Shown here in pieces: positions 50,342 to 61,800 of a DNA stretch of 64,000 nucleotides (positions within the stretch are counted from its first letter, which is position 1; every line of letters starts with the position of its first letter). The DNA lies in assembly GCF_000227135.1 (NCBI RefSeq), contig NC_018260.1, positions 468,429-532,428 on the forward strand, in the 5' to 3' direction. Under the pieces are notes generated by a model. It saw nothing but the letters and a program-made list of their open reading frames with translations, did not search any database and was not told the origin of the DNA. The stretch is from Leishmania donovani (lineage: Eukaryota > Euglenozoa > Kinetoplastea > Trypanosomatida > Trypanosomatidae). The translations under genes were made by a program, and so were the position numbers.

Positions 50342-53300
50342 ATGCTCTCGTGTACGAGTAACTTGTCGAGCGATGCCGCGGCGGCAAGTGAACCGCCTCC
50401 CTCACCACGACCTCGCACTCCTGGTCCCCCTATCGTCGCATCCGCCTCTCACTCCTCCATGCCCTCGATGGCCGCGACGCAGATCGTCAGCCGCGGTGGC
50501 TCCCCCACGCCGCCACTCACCACCGACGTCGACATCCGCGGTCCGTTCCTGCTCTACGGCCCATCGGGTCGCCTGCTGAGTCGCTACGAACCCTCCGACC
50601 TCTGGGGGTTGCTCATTTCGGAGCACACAACGCTGAACTGCACATATGCCCAGACTACAGTACGGGTGGGCCGGGCTGGTGGGTGCGATACCGTCTTGAG
50701 CGACCCGCGGGTGAGCAGCACGCATTTCACCATCTCATTGGAGCTAGAACCTTATGGAAACAGCGACCATAGAAACCACTGGCGTGGCAGCGGCGTTGGC
50801 GGCGGCGACCATGAGATACCTTTGCTGCTGCGTCGCTCACCAGAAGGCAGCCCCGTCCATACTCGAGGCATGCACACAAACGCGAGCGACGCTATCGCCT
50901 CTGGCGCGGGCGTCCCGAAAAGCGCCGCCTCCGGTGGTTTGACGTCATCGTCGTCCCTGTGCAGCGTTGCCGCTGCCGAAAAGGGCTTGAACAAGGACGG
51001 CCGATCCGATGCAAGAGCCCTTTCAGAGACGACGCTGCCTGGTTGGCGAGTGAGTCGTGTATCGCTCACCGACTGCAGCGCTAACGGCACCTATGTCAAC
51101 GACGTGCTCGTCGGTCGCGGGAAGTGCTGTGATCTGCACTACGGCGACGACATCAGTATTGTGCGGGTGCCGGAAAAGAAACGTCCGCGTCGCGGCTCCA
51201 CCACACCGACAGACCTGTCCAGCGAGGAGGACGAAACGCAACAGGAGTCGGAGAACGAAGTTGCGTGCTTTGCCCAGGGCGAACGTGGCGCAGAGCTGCG
51301 GCGCGGAACCGTGGCAGCACCGTCGTCTTCCGCCCACCACGTCGCTCCATCGTCGCGGGACGCGCTCGCCGGCGGTGGCGCTGAACGCATGGGAACTGAA
51401 GCGAACGAAGAAGGCAGCTCGCCAAGCGGCGACGACCCCCGCGTAACGCAGATGTTCACGGCGCTCCTCTCCACGCTCTCGACGGAGCACACGTATGTGG
51501 AGCGCTTTTGCTTCCACCTTTACCATGCCGAGGAGGTGGGGCGAGGCGGCGCGCCCATCATCGAGCCCGACACGGTTGTTGCCTCTCAGAGGGCGGCGGC
51601 GGGGGAAGTGGAAGCAGAAGCGGAAAGACAGAGGGAGGACAACGATGAACAGGACAAGTATAACGATGTACTCCAGCAGTCGCAACCCGAGCTGAAGCAC
51701 AACCTGTCGCAACACAAGTCGGTGCGCTTCCCTGATGACCCGGTTACGGCTTTCGATCCGCCACCCCAAAACGCCGACAGCGATGCCGTGGACTCGCCGC
51801 CAGCCTCGCTCTCTGCACTTCAGCATCGTGACCGACGCGCCTCCCTGTCCATGTCTCCGATCCCTCCTTGTGCCCTAGTACCGGGTGACACCTCCGCCAG
51901 CGCTGCCTTCGCTCCGCAGAGCAGCGCGAACTCGTTGACACTCTCTACGGTAGTTACCCCGCACTCCCTTCTCCGGCCACGTCCGTCCATCCGGGAGAGC
52001 TTCATCGCCCCAATCAGCCTTCCCGACCCCGAGGAATCGACAGCGCCGTCGAACGGATCCGTGCATGGCTCCGTCATGGCCTCCACCTCGGTAATTCGCT
52101 TTCACGAGAGTATCGGCATCAGCGCTGCGCTGCGGCGTAAGGCGGCTGCGCAGCGCGCGCTTGCCGCACGCCGCGGGAGCAGCACCGCGAACAACCAGGC
52201 TAACGGCAGCCTCGGTACCGTTGGGGCAATTATGAAGGACATGCCACCGGATATTCCCATTCGCTATGCGGTACTGCCGCTGCGCCACCTTCAGTGGGGT
52301 GGCCGCATCGGCTTCGGCGCGAGCGGGGATGTATTCATGGGTATCGACGTCTCGACCGCGACCGTGGTCGCCATCAAAGTGCTGAAAGGAAGCTCGCTTT
52401 TTCAGTCCTCGCAGCCTGCGGACACGACGGTGGCTAAAGCACACAGCAAAACCACCTCAGGAAGGTCAGCAGTGCCGTCGGTGCAGGACGACGGTACGAT
52501 CCTCAACTTGTCAAACATCAGTCTGGGCAACGGCACAGTCACGGACCCCCGGGCATCGTCAGAAGGCTGGACCTGTGCTCCTCCCTCTTTGGCCTCCCCC
52601 ATGACGGTACCGTCGCACCGTGCCACCTCACGGCAGGTGGACCACACGAACGAGGAGTCGATACAGGTTAGCGAGGCGTCCACACCGCTGACGCCGGCGT
52701 CCGCAGTGACCTCGTCATCAGCCTCCGCGCACGGGAACACCTCCGCAGCGCTGGTAAACACGTCGTCTACCTCTCATTGCCACACGCAGGTTCAGCAGAA
52801 GCAGCAGCCACCTCGGCCGCAGTCACAAGACGAGCACTCTGCCGCACCACTTCTCCGCAAGCACTTGCGAGAGATTATCTTTCTGACGACGCTGCAGCAC
52901 CACCGCATCGTGCGCTTCCTCGGCTTCCAGTTCAGCGGCGAGGGTCGTCTGTGTCTTCTTATGGAGTACGTGGCTGGTGGGACCTTGCAGACGCTGGTCA
53001 AGAACTTCGGCGTGTTTGAGGAGAACGTGATTCGCCTGTACACGTTGCAGATCCTAGAGGGTTTGGAGTACCTGAAACGCAAGGGTGTTGTACACGGTGA
53101 CTTAAAGAGCGCAAACATCCTCGTGTCGGAGCAGGGCAGCGTGAAGCTGACCGACTTTGGCACGAGTCGCTTCTTGCGCGCGTGTGCAGCAGAGGAAAAG
53201 GGAGCCGGGGAAGCGGCTGGGGCAGACGATGAGCGGCCGGGAGCTGAAGTGCGTCGCGCTCGTCGCCGGGGTGAGTCTCGCGAAGTCCACCACGCACCTG

Positions 53301-56290
53301 CAGATCGAGCGCGCAAGCGCTATCATTACGGCAACTCTCCTGGCGCCGATGCCGCGGTGTCAGAAGATGGCAGAGGAGAGGATATCAGCGTCGGCAACTC
53401 AGAAGGGTGCGGGGACTGCTGTCGCGGCGGCAGTGACGAGGACGTATACCCGGATGACGTCCACAGCGCCGAGGACAACTTCGAGGAGGACGAGGAGGGA
53501 GAGGAGCCCAACGAGGACGACGGTTCGGAGCGTCGCTTGCTCTGCGGCACGCCTCTCTACATGAGCCCCGAGCTCATCCGCACACAAGAGCCGACCTTCG
53601 CCTCCGATATGTGGGCCCTAGGATGTGTGGTGTACGAGATGGCGACAGGTGGAGTTTTACCATGGCGGCCGGTGCACAACCTGAGTGCACCGGCGGTTAT
53701 TTGGTACATCGGGCAGCGGGGCGAAGAGGGCGACGGACCTTCGATGGATGACGTTTACACGGAGCGAGACCGCCTGAACCGCGCCAGTACCGACCCGTCG
53801 CTTCATGAGGCAGTGGATGACTCGTACGACGAAGAAGGCGGAGGGCACCGCGGCCACAGCAGCAGAGGCGGCAGCGTGGGTCGCTGGGATCGCACTCCAT
53901 CCCCTATGCTGTTGGACCTCCTACAATCTACGTTGAACATGAACCCAGCACTGCGCCCCACTCCAGCGGAGCTGCTTCAGCATCCCTTTATCCGCAATGA
54001 AGCCTCTAATGCGGCGCTCGAGCGCTGGCACGCCTTGGTGGCAGCGAACCGTCTCCCCGCTACCCACGCACTGAAGCAGCACGGCGAGGAAGGCGAGGAG
54101 TCGATGTCACATCTCACGCTGAAGGCTGAGCCTGTCGCGGATATCAAGAGTACGCTGAGGTCGGTGCGTGGCAGCGCTTCAAGAGACGGCTCACAGCACG
54201 CTCGCGCCTCGCTCTCCCCCGAACGCACGCCGCCCTCACCACAGGCGATTGAAGTGGAGGAACTGGGCGACAACGCCCCCGCCAAGCTAGGCGGCGAGAA
54301 TCCACCAGGCACGGCATCGAGGCAGCAACATCCTTCGCGGCACCCCCCGCCCCCGCTAGGAGAGCCAATGACGTCGCCGTCGATGAACCTTATGGGCGAC
54401 CCCTGCGAAGATGCGGAGCCGTCTTCCGTGTTGCCGCTTCCGCCACCGGCCAGCCAGCCGAAGCCGCAGATGCCGAAGGCGCATGCAGTGCAGGTCCCCT
54501 CGGTGCTTGGTGCAGGCAGCCCCGACTCGCAGCCGCTCATCTGCGAGCCCCCGCGGCGGCCAGACATACGTGGACGTAGCATGGATGCGCCGCCGCCCGT
54601 AATAAGTCAGGCCGCTGCATCCCCAGAACGCTTCCCCAGCGCGTCGCACGGTGCGGCGTCCCTGCCGTGGTGGACCCCGCAGAGCTTCTCGGCGCCGACC
54701 AAGCTGCCCGTTTCTCGATCTCGCGCCTCTGCCTCGGCTCTTGTGGGTATGCGACAGGCTGAACAGCAGGCGCCGTACACCATGCCAGTGACGCAGCAAA
54801 GCACGAGCAAGTCGTACCTGCGTCAGCATCAGCTATTCCTCAAGCAAAACGAGCTCGAGCGTCGTCGAATCTCTTTTTTAGTGCCGCAAGGTGGACGGCA
54901 AATGAGCGGTCGCCACCGCACCGAAGGGCCGCCGATACTACAGCAGCAGCAGCAGCAGCAGCCCTTGCCCATGGCTTCCGCTCCGGCAGCGGCTGGGATA
55001 ATGCCCATGTGTCCGCCTAGCTATCAGTACGCGATGCAGCAGCCCGTGCTGGAATACACGCCTGGCTACAGCGACTACAATCCCCAGGTGAACACGCAGA
55101 CGGTGGAAATGCGCCTGCCGCCGGGCTTCACAAGTCAGTCGCTCTCCGCCCCACACCAGCAGGGCAGACGGCAGAGCTGGAGCATCGGCAGCAACAGGGT
55201 GTTGGCGGGTGTGCAGCTGCAGAGCGTCGCCTCCAGCCAGAAGCCGCTCTCCCAGCAGCTGCGAGGAAACAAGCCAAAGCACAGCAGCCGGAGAGAGCGC
55301 GCGCGAATCGCGCCGACTACCGCGGCAGCGTCCAACGTCTCGCCTTCACTGCACCCCAGTACTCGAAGCCCCGTCATATCAATGAATTCCAGCCATGTCA
55401 GGGGCCCTGCAGCGGCTGACTCCACACGCGAGAGCAGTGGACCTGTACTCTCACACACGTCACAGCAATTTGCGCCGCAGCAACAACTGTCCATGCAGCA
55501 ACTGCACCCCGTTGTAGGGGGCTTGACGATGGAGATGGACAATCTTACGATATCTTCCCCACTATTGTCGAGCTTTGCTGCGTCGATGGCGCCCTTACCG
55601 GTGCAGGATCACAGATGCGTACTCAGCTACAGCGGTGCACCCATGCCGGTGGATCAGCCGGTCTCAAAATCGCCGCAAGCCCACTGCCAAGGACCCGTTC
55701 TTGCCCTTCTTTCGCACCCGCGCCACCGCCACACCGCACACGCACAGTCGGCCACGACAAGCAGCCTCGGTCCCGGCAGCGGAGACGGTGGCGGCGCCGT
55801 CCAGCAGGCTTCGCCAGCCAATGCCGCTGAAGTGGAAGGAGCTGGAAACAGCGCTGCCCAACGGAACGCTCGGCGTGGGAGGCAAGGTCGCCGGAGCGCT
55901 TTGTCCTCTTCCAGTCTGCTTCTCCATCAGAACCGCCTCCGAAACCCACGGCGCGCTTCGCCGCTGCTGAGGCAGCAGCTACACCAGATGACCTTGACAA
56001 GTACTCGCACCTGTGTGGTGGAGCACAGCGACAAACAGGAGCAGCAACAAATACCGTCTTTGAACGAAGAAGCACCAGCCTCGCAGCAGCAGGAAGAGCC
56101 ACGCAGCACGAAGCGACCGTGCGCGGCAAGGTCGAATGGGCGGAGCTCGTCTACCTACACGGCGGGAAAGAAGCGGCGCATTCGCACATCGCTGCGCGTG
56201 TCCACCAGAGAGGCGATTCGGCGTCAGCAACAGCGACGTTCGCAGAAGCTGCGAGATCAGTCCCTGGAGGCTAGCGCAAAGCAGCAGTGA
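50342..56290 (+). CDS. Large FHA-domain protein kinase (STE11/MEKK-like)
   Basis: This encodes 1982 residues from the ATG at 50342. Residues ~60-280 hold an FHA phosphothreonine-binding domain split by a ~95-residue insertion: VRVGRAGGCDTVLSDPRVSS (about 107-126) and, after the insertion, DCSANGTYVNDVLVG. A disordered stretch (280-640) follows, with an RVSSTHF-type contact already seen. The kinase begins near 645: glycine loop IGFGASGDVF, VAIKVLK, an insertion of ~145 residues, HGDLKSANIL (~918; Gly in place of the Arg of HRD), DFGTS (~938), another acidic insertion (~970-1060), then GTPLYMSPELI and DMWALGCVVYEMA. The last ~760 residues are Gln/Ser/Pro-rich. Similar MAP3K-type kinases use phosphopeptide docking to gather substrates. 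Partner and pathway are unknown. Confidence 0.9.
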   Translation: MLSCTSNLSSDAAAASEPPPSPRPRTPGPPIVASASHSSMPSMAATQIVSRGGSPTPPLTTDVDIRGPFLLYGPSGRLLSRYEPSDLWGLLISEHTTLNCTYAQTTVRVGRAGGCDTVLSDPRVSSTHFTISLELEPYGNSDHRNHWRGSGVGGGDHEIPLLLRRSPEGSPVHTRGMHTNASDAIASGAGVPKSAASGGLTSSSSLCSVAAAEKGLNKDGRSDARALSETTLPGWRVSRVSLTDCSANGTYVNDVLVGRGKCCDLHYGDDISIVRVPEKKRPRRGSTTPTDLSSEEDETQQESENEVACFAQGERGAELRRGTVAAPSSSAHHVAPSSRDALAGGGAERMGTEANEEGSSPSGDDPRVTQMFTALLSTLSTEHTYVERFCFHLYHAEEVGRGGAPIIEPDTVVASQRAAAGEVEAEAERQREDNDEQDKYNDVLQQSQPELKHNLSQHKSVRFPDDPVTAFDPPPQNADSDAVDSPPASLSALQHRDRRASLSMSPIPPCALVPGDTSASAAFAPQSSANSLTLSTVVTPHSLLRPRPSIRESFIAPISLPDPEESTAPSNGSVHGSVMASTSVIRFHESIGISAALRRKAAAQRALAARRGSSTANNQANGSLGTVGAIMKDMPPDIPIRYAVLPLRHLQWGGRIGFGASGDVFMGIDVSTATVVAIKVLKGSSLFQSSQPADTTVAKAHSKTTSGRSAVPSVQDDGTILNLSNISLGNGTVTDPRASSEGWTCAPPSLASPMTVPSHRATSRQVDHTNEESIQVSEASTPLTPASAVTSSSASAHGNTSAALVNTSSTSHCHTQVQQKQQPPRPQSQDEHSAAPLLRKHLREIIFLTTLQHHRIVRFLGFQFSGEGRLCLLMEYVAGGTLQTLVKNFGVFEENVIRLYTLQILEGLEYLKRKGVVHGDLKSANILVSEQGSVKLTDFGTSRFLRACAAEEKGAGEAAGADDERPGAEVRRARRRGESREVHHAPADRARKRYHYGNSPGADAAVSEDGRGEDISVGNSEGCGDCCRGGSDEDVYPDDVHSAEDNFEEDEEGEEPNEDDGSERRLLCGTPLYMSPELIRTQEPTFASDMWALGCVVYEMATGGVLPWRPVHNLSAPAVIWYIGQRGEEGDGPSMDDVYTERDRLNRASTDPSLHEAVDDSYDEEGGGHRGHSSRGGSVGRWDRTPSPMLLDLLQSTLNMNPALRPTPAELLQHPFIRNEASNAALERWHALVAANRLPATHALKQHGEEGEESMSHLTLKAEPVADIKSTLRSVRGSASRDGSQHARASLSPERTPPSPQAIEVEELGDNAPAKLGGENPPGTASRQQHPSRHPPPPLGEPMTSPSMNLMGDPCEDAEPSSVLPLPPPASQPKPQMPKAHAVQVPSVLGAGSPDSQPLICEPPRRPDIRGRSMDAPPPVISQAAASPERFPSASHGAASLPWWTPQSFSAPTKLPVSRSRASASALVGMRQAEQQAPYTMPVTQQSTSKSYLRQHQLFLKQNELERRRISFLVPQGGRQMSGRHRTEGPPILQQQQQQQPLPMASAPAAAGIMPMCPPSYQYAMQQPVLEYTPGYSDYNPQVNTQTVEMRLPPGFTSQSLSAPHQQGRRQSWSIGSNRVLAGVQLQSVASSQKPLSQQLRGNKPKHSSRRERARIAPTTAAASNVSPSLHPSTRSPVISMNSSHVRGPAAADSTRESSGPVLSHTSQQFAPQQQLSMQQLHPVVGGLTMEMDNLTISSPLLSSFAASMAPLPVQDHRCVLSYSGAPMPVDQPVSKSPQAHCQGPVLALLSHPRHRHTAHAQSATTSSLGPGSGDGGGAVQQASPANAAEVEGAGNSAAQRNARRGRQGRRSALSSSSLLLHQNRLRNPRRASPLLRQQLHQMTLTSTRTCVVEHSDKQEQQQIPSLNEEAPASQQQEEPRSTKRPCAARSNGRSSSTYTAGKKRRIRTSLRVSTREAIRRQQQRRSQKLRDQSLEASAKQQ

Positions 56291-57099
56291 AAAGGCCGTG
56301 TCCCGCGAGACGGCTGGGGGACGAGGACACACATATGTGCATCTGTCTCTCTAACTCTGTATCTGTGTGCGCGCGTGTGTGTTTGTGTGTGTCTGTGTGA
56401 ACGGGGGAGGGGTTGTGTCCCGTTGATGTCTTTGCTGTGTCTTTCTTCCGCGAAACTGAAGAAAAGGTGCCGACACACATTCTCGTTCCACCGGCGTGCG
56501 TCTCAAGTGTCGTCTGCGTGTCTTCGTCTCTCTCGCTCGCTCGCTCTTTGGCTGTCTCCCTCCGTCTCGTTGGTTTGGCCGGACTGGGCCCCACTGCGAT
56601 GGTAAGCGAGGCCGCAGAGAGAGAGGTGCGTTATCGCCTGATTGTCTGTTGCCAAAGATCTCTTGCAAAAGCCAAGTGCCGCATCTCTGCAAGTGCCTCT
56701 TTCGTTTTCTCATGAATGCCCTTGCAGTGCCGTGCTCGTCGGCCGAGGAAAGGGACGCTACTGCGGCTTTCCAGAGCGCGCATGGAAGTCTTCTGCTCCA
56801 CACGTGCGACAGGCACAGGCGAACACGCACACGTCCATGTACACGAAAACGGTCATTCCTTCCGTGCCCATCCCATCTTCCCGCTTTCTACCGCCTCTGA
56901 CGCTTTCTCGTTCCGTCAACATGGTCCCCGAAACGTAAACGACGTACTCGCACACGTGCACATGCCCACACACAAGCACGTCTAGCAACGGACACGCCAG
57001 CGCGCAGCTCTTCCACTCTGCTCAACTGTCGCCGCTGACGACATCAACTAGTTGTGGTGTGCATGTTTGTTTGTCTTCAACCGCAGCTCTGTATCTGCG
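56291..57099 (+). other. Intergenic region, 0.8 kb
   Basis: Contains GT/CG-rich repeats (56360-56400), CT/GCTC repeats (56525-56545) and a leader ending in TTTGTCTTCAACCGCAG before the ATG at 57100. No gene is seen. Confidence 0.4.
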
Positions 57100-58869
57100 A
57101 TGCAGATCGGCCTCGCCACCGCTGTGCCCTCGCCCACAACTTCTCCCCAGTGGCTGCAGGACATTGAGAATCAGCTTCTCATCCGCAACGCAGTCGAGCT
57201 GAAGCCGTCGCAGTCGATCTTTAATAGCTACACCACTCTCCATGCCTCTGTGCTACACCTGCAAACAGTGGAAGATGAGCGGCAACGATTGCGGATGGAG
57301 CAGAGTCGGCTCACGGAGCGGGTCCGCGAGCTCGAGCGGGCGGCTGCCAACTCGTCTCTGCAAACGTCGCGCGAGCGTGAACTGGAGGCGAAGAAGGACG
57401 CCCTGCAAGACCAACTGCGGGTGTACATGCAGCGGGAAAGCGACTACTACAAGACACTGTCAGAGATGAAGGCGGTACAAGAAGAGAGGGATAAGCTGCA
57501 GCTCAGGTCAAACAAGCTGGACGCCGAGCTGGAGCAACGCACAGCAGAGCTGCAGCTGCTGCACAAGGAGTACACGGCCCTCCGCGACGAGTACGACCGC
57601 GTGCGGCTGACGGTCAGCGAGGCCGACCGCTACCTACGCGAAGTTAAGACCGCGAAGGAGAAAACCGCGCAACTGCAGCACCGCATCGCGACACTGGAGG
57701 CTGAGGTGAGCGTGCTGCGACGTCAGTTGCAGGAAGCCCTCAAAGGGGAGACGGCCGCCGCCGTGGACAAAGCCAAGCACGCGAGCGCGAACAAGGATGG
57801 GGGGGACGCTGAAGTGACCCCGAGTCCCATGCACACCACCCATAGCCCGCACGCGGGCCCGTGCACAACGCTCTCTCCAAACTGCCTTGGTGCAGAGCCC
57901 AGTCGCGCCTCCATGGTCATCTCAGAGGCACACAATAGCAGCACGCTGCACGGGCTGTGCGTACTGGATGACGGCAAGCACTTTCTGACTTCTGGCGCGG
58001 ACAAGCACATCCGTCTCTGGAATCGTCAAAGCGCGCAGGCGGAGAAGTACTTCTCCTCGAGCAGCATTGCCCTCGCCTTGGATACCTCGTCCCACTACTT
58101 GCTTGCCGGCTGCGCCGATCACGTCGTGCGCTTCTGGGATGTGAACAGCTTGCGGGTGCTTGAGATGACGGGGCACACGGAAAAGGTCGTGGCGGCATGT
58201 CTCACCTCCAGCGCCCAACACGCCTTCACCGCAAGCTCGGATAGCACCATCAAGCTCTGGGACGTTCGCCGGCGCGAGTCGCTGCGCACGCTGCTGTGCC
58301 AGAGCACATGCAACGACGTTACTGTGTCCGGCGACACGGTCTTCTCGGCGCACTATAACGGCAAGATCACGGTGTGGGACCGACGGACAGCGACGCGCAG
58401 CGGCGAGGTGGTGGCCCATCAGCGCGTTGCGACGTGTGTGCGTGTGAGCGCAAATGGGCAGCTGTGCGTATCCATGGGCAAAGACAACGTCATATCGGTA
58501 CGCGACGCTCGTGTATTCACTAAGACGCTGTTCAGTGTCGCCCCGGTGCAGCTCATTGTGATGATGAGCTGGGCTCGTCTGTCCATCGCCCCCAGCGGGC
58601 AGCTGTGTGCCGTGGGCAGCGGACGGACCTCGGACCTCCTCCTTATCCGACTTCACGGAGGAGGGCAGGATGACGCGGAGGCGACCGACAGCGCATCATC
58701 TCCAGCGTCGGTAAAGGTGCTGAAGGCATCTATGTCGAACGCAACTTCTTGCGGCGATCAGGGTAGCGGTAGCAGCAAGGGACCTATCTTTAGCACCGCG
58801 TGGGGTGCAAGCGAGGGCGGTCCATTGGTGTCTATCAGCAATGATCACTGTGTGCAGGTGTGGGAGTGA
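57100..58869 (+). CDS. ATG16: Autophagy protein ATG16 (coiled coil plus WD40)
   Basis: This encodes 589 residues from the ATG at 57100. Residues ~18-50 (WLQDIENQLLIRNAVE and on) resemble the ATG5-binding N-terminus of ATG16. Residues ~60-235 are an almost continuous coiled coil. A Ser/Pro linker precedes a WD40 propeller from about residue 285, with repeats ending DKHIRLWN, DHVVRFWD, DSTIKLWD and GKITVWD. The string S-T-C-N-D-V in the fourth repeat corresponds to the SCNDI turn of human ATG16L1. ATG16 pairs with ATG12-ATG5 to direct ATG8 lipidation, and Leishmania-type parasites rely on autophagy in differentiation. Fungal ATG16 lacks the WD40 part; this one has the animal/plant-type layout. 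Confidence 0.88.
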   Translation: MQIGLATAVPSPTTSPQWLQDIENQLLIRNAVELKPSQSIFNSYTTLHASVLHLQTVEDERQRLRMEQSRLTERVRELERAAANSSLQTSRERELEAKKDALQDQLRVYMQRESDYYKTLSEMKAVQEERDKLQLRSNKLDAELEQRTAELQLLHKEYTALRDEYDRVRLTVSEADRYLREVKTAKEKTAQLQHRIATLEAEVSVLRRQLQEALKGETAAAVDKAKHASANKDGGDAEVTPSPMHTTHSPHAGPCTTLSPNCLGAEPSRASMVISEAHNSSTLHGLCVLDDGKHFLTSGADKHIRLWNRQSAQAEKYFSSSSIALALDTSSHYLLAGCADHVVRFWDVNSLRVLEMTGHTEKVVAACLTSSAQHAFTASSDSTIKLWDVRRRESLRTLLCQSTCNDVTVSGDTVFSAHYNGKITVWDRRTATRSGEVVAHQRVATCVRVSANGQLCVSMGKDNVISVRDARVFTKTLFSVAPVQLIVMMSWARLSIAPSGQLCAVGSGRTSDLLLIRLHGGGQDDAEATDSASSPASVKVLKASMSNATSCGDQGSGSSKGPIFSTAWGASEGGPLVSISNDHCVQVWE

Positions 58870-61800
58870 AGTGCGTGCTGTAGGCTACACAATGGGGCGA
58901 CAAAGAAACGTGTGTGGGGCCACGGTGCTGTGCGCTTCCTACCCTTTCCGCTTCCACCGAGCCGCCTCGATTTCCCCTTCGGGTCGTCACCAAAAGTGCC
59001 GTGCACTGGGGTGTCTGGATGTTCCTCGTATCGCTGCTCTGCTGATATTGCGTGTCTTCGTTTTCTTGCGTTTATTCGGCTGCCGCTCCCCCTTTCTTTT
59101 TGCTGTTGTTCATTGCTATTGAGACATGAACCCCCATTTTGTTCTTGCTCGTGCACGCGCGATGCATGCGTGTCTATGTATTTGGGAGGAAGTCGTCGTT
59201 CTTCCACAACCATCACCACCATCCCCTTCTCCTCCCATGCCTTTCTGGCGTGACTGTGCTGTGCCGCTCCCTCCCTCTATCGCTCTCTTTCTCTCGTGTC
59301 TTGGATTCGCTGCGTCTCCTTGAATGGACGCCACCGACGGACACCAAGACGTGACAGCGACGGAACACAAGCGCACAAGTAACGCATACAAAGCGAAAGA
59401 CAACAAAAAAAAAACGGCGAGACGCACACGCTGTTTTTGCATGGGTGCCACGGCTGCTGGACTGCTCCAGCACGGAAAGACTGAAGTGAAAAGAGCAAAG
59501 GCGGGAAGCTTCTGTGGTGCGTAGCCGCTGCCGTGATGTACAGAACGGAGGCCTCAGGCGTGAAATGCGCCATCTTGCGCAGCTCTTATCTCCCTCTCCC
59601 AGCGCCGCCTCTGCGGCCAGCATCCCATCCGCTCCCTCGGAAGGACTCACTTGTTCGCTTGCACTGACCTTCATTGCCTCCTTCGTCTCTCCTTCCCTCC
59701 CTTTCGCCTTTCTTGGCTCGCCTGTCACGTTCATCCCGCATGCACAACCGTGCCCGCGTCAACATGTAGTGATCAATCACACACCTCTCCCTGCACACTG
59801 CACACACACCTCAAAGCAAGCGTTCCTGTTGCTCTTCTTGCCATCGCCCCTCACCTTAGTCGGCTAGCTGATCCCCCTTTTTTCCGCTTCTTCTTCCCTC
59901 CGTGTCTTGTTTTCTTTTTGTTTCTTTGCGTATGCGTGTGCACGTGCTCGTCTGCGTCTGTCCCGTTTTTTGTCGCGCGTGTGGATGCACTCGCCTGTAG
60001 GGAGTGTGTATTAATTCTCTTTCCCTCTCTGTGTGTTTGTGTATCGTGTTTGACGTGCCCAACTCCCTTTCTCACGTTCTATGTTACTCTTCTCGTTCAG
60101 TCCCTGTCTCGCACACACACTCTTCCCTTCCTTCCCTTTCTCTCTCTTCTTGATCTTTTTTCCAGTTTTTTTTTTCGTTCCTCCCTCGCCGTTTTCCTTC
60201 GCTTTCTTGTGTGTGTGTGTGTCGTTGTGTCATTGTAGCCTCTGTCTGTTCGCGTGCCTCTTTTGGTGTGTTGCCACCTATTTTTGTTGTTGTTCTTTGT
60301 TTGCTGACTTGTTTGCGGTGGTGGTGGCTGATTGTACTTCGCTTCTTTTTCCTTTTGGTATTTTGCGTTTTGCTGCTCTTGTGCGTATGTATCGGTGCTG
60401 TTTTTAGGGGTGGGGCTCTCCGTTTCTCGCGTGCTGCTTCTCTCTGCATCGTCGCATAAAAGAGCTTCTGTCTGCACGAGGCACAGAATCAGAGCAAGAC
60501 AAGCAGACACGCTACTCTACGTCCCGAACATCAAGTTTTTGTTTGTCTTTCGTGTCGGTCGCTTGTGCGTCTGTCTTTTTGCGAGCGAGTGCGTGCGTGC
60601 CGTGTCGACTTTCCTCTTTTTTCAGCGGTAAACTCGCCTCACTCTTTGTTTCGTCGCACGCGCACTGGCGCGCGTGCCTGCGCATACGTGCATCTCGTGA
60701 AGTAGTGCATTTCTTGTTTCGTATAATAGCTATATACATGACCAAGAGATCTTCCTTCATCTTGCCAGTATTCCTTCACCGTCTTGCTGTGTGCTCCTCT
60801 CCCACACAAACGCACGAGCGCCAGCACACACACGTACACGCGCACAGATAAAAGAACGAATAGCCGTAAACTGCCTCTCCCGCTCCCTCCATTCCACACT
60901 TGCGCCTCCCACTTAGTCCGAGGACTGTGTCTTCGCTCGCACCTCTACTATTGCGGCTGGTCGCCTCTTGCAACGCCGTCACAGTATTGCGCTTCTCCAA
61001 GGGCTGCCTCACGGGACTTGGGCACGAGAAAAAGCGGGGAGACATTATAGACGGCACGGCACGTGAAACGCTGTTGTGCAACAGGGGGCGAGAGCGAAGC
61101 AAGAAGAAGTGAGGGGCGTCATTCCTCGTGCTCGCTCGCTCATTTTCTCTCGGTGGGCGTCGTCGGAGGTGCGAAACAAGAACGCAAATTGGCGGAAGGA
61201 CAGAAAACCCGAAAGCAGAAGATTGAAAACGGTGATTTTTTTTTCCTGTGACCTGCTTGTATGTATGGTAACTGCGGGAAACGAAAAAAAAGCAAACGGG
61301 GATAAAAGTAAAACGCCTCTGCCGTGAAGATACGTGCACCACTAACCACGTATATTGTGCCTAGACTGCACGGCGCACCCTCCCCTCCCGCCAACGGCAC
61401 GCACTCAGTCTAGCAAAAACGGAGAAGAGGCGCTTGTTCTCCTCGTTTGCGAATTCGCCGGTTCTTTTCCCGTACGCCTTTTCCGTTGCTCCTAGTGATT
61501 CCCTTCTTCCTCCGCCCCCCCCCCTCACCCCCCAAAGCACACCCTTTTTGCTGACTATTTTCAACAGCTTTTGTGTGTGTGTGTGGGTCTTCCTGTGCTC
61601 ACGGCTCCCCCTCCCTACACACGCACCCACCCTCGCAGTCGCCATTCTTTTCGTTCCTTTTTCGGCCTCAGTAATACGGTTGCCATTGTCTTTTTCGTTT
61701 GCGTGTCTCGGCGCGACGGCGATTCCGTGCAGCCCTTCGGACAAGGGCGTACGGAGCCGGAAGGGAGAAAGTAAGGAGTGAAACGAAACAGAGAGCGTCT

